From contig NC_092673.1 of assembly GCF_964355755.1 (NCBI RefSeq), forward strand, positions 16,313,001-16,377,000: a stretch of DNA of 64,000 nucleotides. Direction: 5' to 3'. Source of the DNA: Antedon mediterranea. Its lineage: Eukaryota > Echinodermata > Crinoidea > Comatulida > Antedonidae. The first letter of the stretch is position 1, and every line of letters starts with the position of its first letter. This document shows positions 48,001-57,000 of the stretch, piece after piece. The translations under genes were made by a program, and so were the position numbers. Below the pieces are notes generated by a model, which saw only the letters and a program-made list of their open reading frames with translations, did no database searches and was not told the DNA's origin.

Positions 48001-51000
48001 ATCATGTAAATACAACAAACCGAGAAGTGTACTTCAGATTAGACAAAGGAAAAGATGGGCCTACTAGAGTGATTAATGTAACCAGTTTGAAATCTGTTTT
48101 AGGATATAAAATGTGAACTGCATTACCCATAGTGCATGCATTCACTGGTTGTGATTCGACGTCTAGGATTTTCGGAATCGGCAAGAAAGCGGCATTTAAT
48201 AAATTGATTGAAAGTAACCCAGAATATGACATGTGTGCCGATATTTTCACTCAACCGCATCAGAAACTTTAAACTATCGAGGAGTTTGGACTGAAGGACA
48301 TGTCTATTCTTTTTGGAGCCAAGTCACTGGATTCCCTGAATAGCTACAGATGCAAGCTGTTTAATAAAAAAAGTTGTTGAGGGTAAATCATTTATCAAAC
48401 CTAGCCTCAACAACTACCACCAACGTCATCTGCTACAGAATGTCAGTCAAATCATGCAATGGCTATAGAAAGATAATACCATGGATGCTACCAAGTGGGG
48501 ATGGAAAGTTTGTAATAAAACATTTGTGCCAATAATGACGATGGAAACTGCTGCTCCAGAAGAACTTTTGAAAATCATCCATTGTAACTGTACTACTGGA
48601 TGTAAAACTGTATGTTGCAGTTGTAGACGCTATGGATTGGCATGTACTTCAGTTTGTGGAGTGTGTCAACTTGAAGAATGGAACAACGTAGATAGAAAGA
48701 TTGATGACGATGATGAAGACGAAGTTGGAACAGTTGTTTAAGATGCCGTACTAAATACATGCACACTATCTATATATAAATTTACGTAAGGGCAAAATTC
48801 GGTAAATCGCGCCTTACTTTTAGAATTTTTACTCAATGGTATATAAAGTTGGTTCGTACTTTCGGTACTGATTTTAACCACCTGATTTAACCCTATTTAC
48901 TAATTAAATTAAGTTAGATAATTAGTTATTGACGATTAAAACGAATTTAGGTTCAACGATTTGCCCCAAAGAGGGGTGTTTTCCGATCGTGGTATACACT
49001 GCCTAATGGATGTCCATCTTGAAAAATACCCGCCACAAAAATTCGAGGAGGCTTCGCATTTTCCTATCTCCTCCTACGATAATTGTTTTTAATAGCTGAA
49101 AACCGGTTGAACAGCTAGAGTACAGCATCATAATGTTGAAGACAGGCCGATTTTCTTTAAAAAATACTATTTTGATAGATTTAATATACGATTCTACAAA
49201 TGTATTGATTTGCGATGAATGGAACATCCCAATCTCTCAGTCTGCCAGAGTTTAACACAAGTAGGTAAATTTATGAGCCCTTGGTTTAACACATACGGTA
49301 GGTAAATTGGGCCCTTTGAGAATATACTTGCAATACTTCGACAATACTGTAAATACCTATTAACTATTGTTTGTCCTCATTTGAATCGAACATTTCTTAC
49401 TGTGAATGTTCGTACTGTTAGATGTAATATAAAAATATATACAAATAAACTTTATTACTGAGATTGTGGATACTACTGTTAGATATATAAACACATTATT
49501 ATATACAAATAAACTTTATACTGACAGTTCCTTCTCAACGTTTGTATTAATTAATAATTACCAAAAATATAAACGTCGTAGTGGTGTATCGTGTACTTTA
49601 ATATTTCAATCGATTATGACAGTGACAGTTTTAACAAAGTATTAAATCGCAAATGTTTTACTGTATTTAGATGTAGGCCTATATTATTTATAGGCCTATA
49701 AAACATGAAAGAAATATTTCGTTACTGAGTGGATAAAGAATATATTTAAAAATTGTTCTTCTTTGTACCTATCCGCTTTCCCATCCCTCAACCCTAATGT
49801 TACATACAAAACACAAATTGGGTTTCTTTAAAAGAGTCCAAATCAAAAATTTGGACTCATTTTGTGATAAGTTTCTCCTTCGGAAGTAATTCCCAGGGTG
49901 CTAATTTTAGTTGACTACATAAATCATCGTGTCTATTTATTCGTTTCTGTAAACGACAATGTATTATAGTACTGCGGTACGTACATTTGAAATCGCCAGT
50001 TTTGTTACGCTGAAATTACTGTGTATTCGAGAACCATCTGTGGGTACGACCTAGATGGTACGCGAGCGAAGCGAGCGTACCATCTAGTCTAATCAATTGC
50101 TGCTATACCGTAATTAGAAATTTAAAAGTTATAATTATATTCTGAACAAATTGAGCCATAAATGGTGTATCTCAGTCAGTCATTATCGAAATATAGCATA
50201 TCAAGGTCAATGGTCAAACATGTCGTTTCTGGTCATTTTTTGTCAAACTGTTTCATTAGAGTAAATATAAATAAGTATATTCTCAGTATTTAGAGCCCAA
50301 TTTTAAATCTCTACCACACATAGTTGCCGAGATATGGAAATTCTACATAGATAAAGGTTAAAGGTCAATAACCTTTACTTCTAACCATTTTTTGACAAAA
50401 TGTCTCATTACAATAAATGTAAATATGTACATTCTGAACAATTTGAGCCATCATTTGTTTCCCTACGGTCAGTTGTTGCCCAGATACAACATATCAAGGT
50501 CAAAGGTCAAATTGTCAGAAATGGTATTTCCGGTCAGTTTTGGCCAAAATGTTCTATTATAGCGAATATAAATATGTATGTTCTGAGTATGTTGGTACCA
50601 AAATTATATCAATAGACCAAGTAGTTTAGGAGGTATGGCCATTTTCACTTTTTATCTATTTTGGCGGCCATCTTGAAAAAAACCACTTTCCGGGGGTCGA
50701 AATTCTTGAGACTTTTTTTCTGTTGTTTAGTACACCTAATACTACCAAAATCCGTTGAAAAACCTTTTGTTGCAATTTTTTGAGGTGAAACCTTATTTCT
50801 ACTCTACTAGTAGTGGACTTGTAGTAATATAAGAATTTCATTCATTTAGTTTATCATATATTATATAATATACAAATTCTTATAATTGCGTGCAACTTCA
50901 ATAGCTTAAATTGTCCTTGGCTGTATTGCTATGATTATTAGTTTCTCACTCATGGTTCAAAATTTGGCACAAAACATTTTCAATGAGTTGAAAGATTAAG

Positions 51001-54000
51001 AGAATTATTTAATTGGTCAGATGTTTTGTCTTATTCTGACGTAATTGCACTGTATACTCAGTTCAATGAGAACACTTTGCGAACAAATTTAAAAGTATTT
51101 GACAGATTGGACTCAAACCCATGACCTCCAGATTACTAGCATTGCGTATATACCCCCAGACCACCGAGCTCAGTAGTATAGAGAGGTTTGAGTCCCATGC
51201 ACACACTCCTTATAGTGTAAATATCTTTTTAAATGGTTACATATTATTTTAGTTACTGTTCATGTATTTATTACAACAGATGGCATGGTAATGATACCAC
51301 AACCAAAGTTGGCTGCAATAATATTAAAAACATGAAAAACTATTTTTGTTATAAAATTAAATAGAACTAACACTGTGCAAGTAAAGTTGAAATAAATGAA
51401 TTGAGGAAAATAGACAATCTTACATTGCTGTATATAAATTGTTCTGCTAGTTAACTTAATGACATGTTCCAATATAAGCTGTATTATCTACTACTGTACA
51501 GTGTTAATATAATCTTGACAATAAAGATGATTTGGTACTATTTTTGTTAAGGAGTTATACTCTAAAGAGAGCTAACATAGTAAATTTGTCATGGAAGAAA
51601 GTATAATTGTATTATGAAGGAGATTGTAACAATTACTATATAAACACAATTAAAATAATGTTTCATTCTGCAGATCGAATGGAGTTAATTGTGGACTCTA
51701 CAGGTGGAACTCTTCACCTTAAGGATGAAGGCATAAAGTTACAGATACAACCTGGAGCAATAGAAGAAGGAAAGACAGTTAAAATATCACTAGAAAATAT
51801 TTTGGAGGAAACAGACATGCCTGTACTTCATCCACTTGAATCAATAATATCACCTATTGTTAAATGTGGACCAGAAGGCACCATCTTCAACAAGCCCTGT
51901 TTACTGTCATTTCCACACAATGCTGTAAATGAAGAGTTTTGGGAATTCTCTCTACTTTTTAAAGAATGCTTTCAAGATAAATGGAAAAACCTCACATTAG
52001 AAATTGATGAAAAGGACATGAATTTTACTTTAAACAAGGGCCGATGTTTTATAAATTTAAATCATTTCTGTTTTTCTGCAATTAAAGGTCGAGTAAGAAA
52101 TATCTTTTATGCTAAAAAAAGTATAAAGTTGGGCGTTTTTGGAAAGGCGCTTGTAAATGAAAATGAATATCGACTTCGAGTAACATTTTTTAAGCCAGGA
52201 AAACAAAAGGTAATTGTTAATTTTTTAGTAAACTGTATTTGAATTCCAATTTCATGGAACTTTTATTTTGTAATCTTTTATGCACAAAAATGTTCCAAAT
52301 CATTTATTAGATGATCGTTGCTTTTATAACTGATAAATTATTTTATTAACCTGCATAGGTATTTATATATATATGCATAGACAATTTAAGCAGAAGGTTT
52401 CCATTATTTTCATGAAAAGGGAAATAAATACACAGAAAATCTCATTTCTTTATTTTTTTCCCAGTTTTTTCACCTTTGTGTAATTTGTGTACAAATATAT
52501 TTTTAAATATGTAAATATGCTTATATGATAGAAATATTTGTAAAAACAGCTCAAATAAAATGTTTCTTATAATATATTTACTGTAGGGGCCTACCGGTGA
52601 CATTGATTTCTTCAATAGAGTTGAAATTTTTTATTAAACTTTCTTGGGTTATCCTCAGTTCATTCAGTTAATATTGTTTTCTTGTACCTTTTCTTTTTTT
52701 TTCTAAATCTGTATCTGTACGTAAAATTGAATGAACTGAAATAAAATGAATGAAATAAATAGAATAAATGAAGAGCCATGAGGTAAAAGAGATAAAATTG
52801 CCTCTGTTTGTGGTATAACCAGGAAAGAGACTTACTTTCCATGTATGAATTTCAGGAGGTTAATGAAGAACAAGCATACCAGGGCGACAAACTTTTAGAA
52901 CCAGGTACAGTACGGTCTTTGTATAAAGACTTGGAAATAAGAGTTGAAATACCAAATCAGAAATGGAGAGTAGTGGATAAAAGAGTAAAAGTAAGCAATT
53001 TGTTTTATTTATGAAATTATTTTCTTTTAAAAATTCACAAATCTGTGCAAATGCATTATTGTATATTATAGGTAGTCTGCTGATTATTGCTTGTTGAAAC
53101 AGTAATTTGAGTAGCACACACTAGAATGAGAAAAAGTCTAAATTCCACAGTGTTGCAATGTTTACAATTTTTGTAAGGCTCCATCCTTATATTGTTCACA
53201 AGAATTTCAACTCATCAATTGAATGTGTAGGCTGATGGCAACATAACTTGTATTAAATTGTTTTTTATGTATTAAATGATTTAGTTAAAGAATGTCAGGG
53301 TCGTAGCCAGGGGGGATTTTATGGTTCGGGCAAAACCCCACTTTACAGCGAACCCCCTAACTGCGAACCCTACCCCAGACATGCCCACTACCTCACCCTC
53401 ATCTCTGAAAATCCTCCAAATACGTGCCCCACAGTACAAAAGGTTATTGGTAAATCAAAAAATTTGTAAACTCTTTCGTGAATAACTCGTACTTTCGTTC
53501 CTGTATGAGCATACGTTGAGCGATACCTGTCTGTAAATTTCTAAGAGTTGCAAATGAATTGCCGATTTTCACCTGAAAATAAATACAAATTTTTGATCCT
53601 TGGATGGACAGTAACATGATATTGACTCGTGTATCGTACTCATACAGTGAGCTGGGTCGATTCGTTTAGGTCACTGGCAGTCAATATGCATATGTATATA
53701 GCCTTCCGACGTACATCAAAAAATGGAATGCTGCGGTTACCTACAGTATTTATGTGTGGCCAAGAAGTATAGTGTATCATCATTATAGAGGATTATAGTG
53801 AATATTAATATTTTACACTAAAATATCTATGGTATCATGTACTGTAGATCCGATCCGATCCGATTATTTTTGTCTAGACCACCAACCGATACGTAGGCCT
53901 ACTTAACTGTATCAATACCACCTATTTACATTGATATATTTAATTTCCTCAACAAATTGCTGTAAATAAATATAGATAGAGCTATAATAAGCATTGAATT

Positions 54001-57000
54001 TGTATTCTCACCCAAAGCATACTTTTTTCTGGGTTTCACGTACGTTTGCATTGAACTTGAACGCAAAACAAAATACCGAGTGAATGAGCTGTGACCCAAA
54101 TAGTTAGTCTCCGAACTCCCCTCTTGACAGATCCTGGCTATGGCCCTGAATGTACTGTAGATTTTAAACAATTTGGGGTGCATACATATTTTGTTCACAA
54201 ACTATGACGACGTAATTTGTGAGCCACCTGATTTGTCAGTGTTTGTAATGTTAAAGTTGGCCTTGGTTTAACTTTAACGATTACAATTGTTAAATTGTTT
54301 TAATTGATACAATTTCAATGATCTGAATTACGCAAAGCGGCAATTACCCTTTTCCTGTTAAGTTAAGTGATATTTATTTTAAGGCAAATTTATATAGGTA
54401 ATTACTATGACTTTGGTCTATTTTGCTTACTGGTAATAAGCACCCGAAATACTTATTACATGGAGGTATACATGGTCCAAAGAACTGCTGTGAGCTAAAC
54501 ATACATATCCAATATATACTTTTTTTCCTAGATTATCCTTGCTGAATACCTATGGTGTGAAAGACCATCAACAAAATTTTATTTAGAAAGAGTTAATTCA
54601 TCAACAAATGATCTAAGGGCAACCTTATCACTAAAACAAGATTCAAATGATATTCCTGAAGTGGAAGTGGATTGTAAGTATTTAAATGTTGTATAATTTA
54701 AGTAGTAAATTAAATCTATATATAAATAACACATTTATAATTCATAAAGATAGCAATTAAATCTCTAATCTTGTAACCACAAAGAATCTATTGTTTATCT
54801 ATTATAAATAATTATATGTCTTATTTGTTACAGGTGATATCAGGTCTTCAATCGCAAGTATGTCATATTTATTATGTTGATTTTCAGTAGTAAACTGTAG
54901 CATTTACTTTTGTTTCTATGAACCCTTTTAATAAAGTGTCTATTTATAATTTCTTTATGAAAACGGTATTTGTACAGAAGAGCCACTATTAAAGAGACAC
55001 TTTTGTTTCCTTAATAGGGGTGTCCTCTTATTAGGCAGTGGTGGCACCCGAGAGGCATCGGTTGACCAGATGGGGAGAAAAATGTTTTTCCTAATAGAGT
55101 ATTGTTTTTACCCTATTGAGTGTGCCCAATCAAGGACTAAAACTAACCTTACTGTAAAGTATAATATCGCCGTGATGGCCCAGCCAATGAATGCTAGCTT
55201 CGCACCTATGACCCACCATACCCTCCTCTGGGCGTTTGGCAAATCCTGGCACCACCACTAATAAGGGATTTCTTTTATATTATGGTATCATAAAGTAGGG
55301 GGTCTACTATATCAATGAATATTGAGTTGTTGAAAAGCATTATTGTTTTAGTAGAAATTCTATTTAACATGTGGTCTTGGCCTGTCATAATATGTTTCTT
55401 AATTACAACAAAATATGTGTTTTTTCTATTGAAACATTTATTGTATACTGTATTTGTTACAGGAAATGTTGAACCACCCGTAACCAACCCAGGTATAATA
55501 TATTTATCATTCCAATTAAGTTAATTTAGCATTCAATTTGTATGATACAAATACAAAATCATACAGTACCATCCTGAAAACATTTGTACTTAACTCGTAG
55601 TATCCATGGAAAAAAAATGTTGTTCCGTTAGTGGTTCATGAACTATTTAGCAGTTAATTCCTGGTAAAACTCGTACATCAATAAAAAAAAAGTGTAGAAA
55701 CAATGCAAGGATTATTTAAATCGCTATACTCCTGCTTATTCATATAAACATTTTCTGAGATGAGTTATCTTATACATTCATGTTTGGACAAAAATGGCAA
55801 AATTAAGCGAGATAATACACATATTATATCTGGTGGCAAGTCCACACCTTCTATTGTTTTGCTCGGATGTAATTAAAAAAATTGAACTACAGTTTTAAAA
55901 ACCAAAATGTTTACCATTTCTTTAAATAGTACCGTAAATCTTCTAATTGTAACCCTGGGTTATTATTCTTTGATTGTTTTTTATGGTGGGTTACTATTAG
56001 AAGAGAGGTTACTATTAGAGTAGTGGGTTACTATTACTAATCTTAAATTAGGCACCTGAAAGTAGTAACCCACCCCAACTTTTCCGGTCAGCAAATCATA
56101 GCAAAATAATAAAACAGTACGAATAAACAAATTTGTTTGAACTCTAACTTTATTTTATAAACTCAAAAACACTCTCCACACTCCCGAGATCAACATGCAT
56201 TATCTCCTTATTTTCAAAATACTACTGCATCATAAACGACCAGTCTTCATAAATGTAATTTTGTCAATAGTTTTTGTGACTCTAATATTAACCCCCATGG
56301 GTTACTATTAGAGTAGTGGGTTATTATTATAGATTGACTTACAAGTGGGTTACTATTAGAAGATTTACGGTAATAGCTCAGATACATATATCTTGTATGT
56401 GTCAATAGGAATATAATACATTTTTCAACATTTTTTTTCCAGCAAATTTCAATGTCTTGCAAGAAAAGTTCAGAAAGTTAAAACATGATCTTGGCTTAGT
56501 CTATGTTGGTGAAAGATACCTCTTGCCAAGATGTTGTCTCTTTGATGAAATAGATTTAGAGACCCTTGCTGATCCAAATTGCACAGCAAATGATCTATTT
56601 AACAACCTCCATGACAAAGATGACATCTCACCTGCTGATATTAATATCTTGTCGGAGATTGCTGATTTGTCACAGCTTAAAGATGCTGAAAATCTTATAA
56701 ATCTGTATGTGATAGAAAATAAGATTTCAAAAACCGATAAACATACACTATCCACATATAGGAAACGATTATGTAAGGCATTGAAACAATTTGACCCAAA
56801 TAAGTTAAAAGATGTAATTGCTTTCTATGGATTGAGGCCATTAAGAAATAGCATAGAAACCATTTGGGATTTAGTGTTTCACTTGGAGAGCAATGGAAAA
56901 TTAATAAATGAATCAGAAAGAAAGATTTTTGCTGATCTGCTTGGACCAATTGCAAAGAATATACTTGGTATGTATGTTGTATATATATATATATATTATT

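Larger units (their letters stand above)
45964..50814. mobile_element. Element B: 4.9-kb palindromic long-TIR transposon
   Basis: Arms from TAGTAGAGTAGAA (45964) and its complement ending near 50814 are highly similar for about 700 bp, including a block encoding the same spurious 71-residue frame in both arms (46170-46385 minus, 50400-50615 plus). A second stretch of inverted identity, 46893-47470 against 48195-48762, carries the 3' coding end of a gene. The right arm is interrupted by a Helitron, and the left arm has about 170 bp (46680-46850) missing from the right. The unpaired centre is only about 720 bp. The TIR sequence is unrelated to that of element A, whose right end lies 28 bp away. 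No target duplication is certain. Confidence 0.8.
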
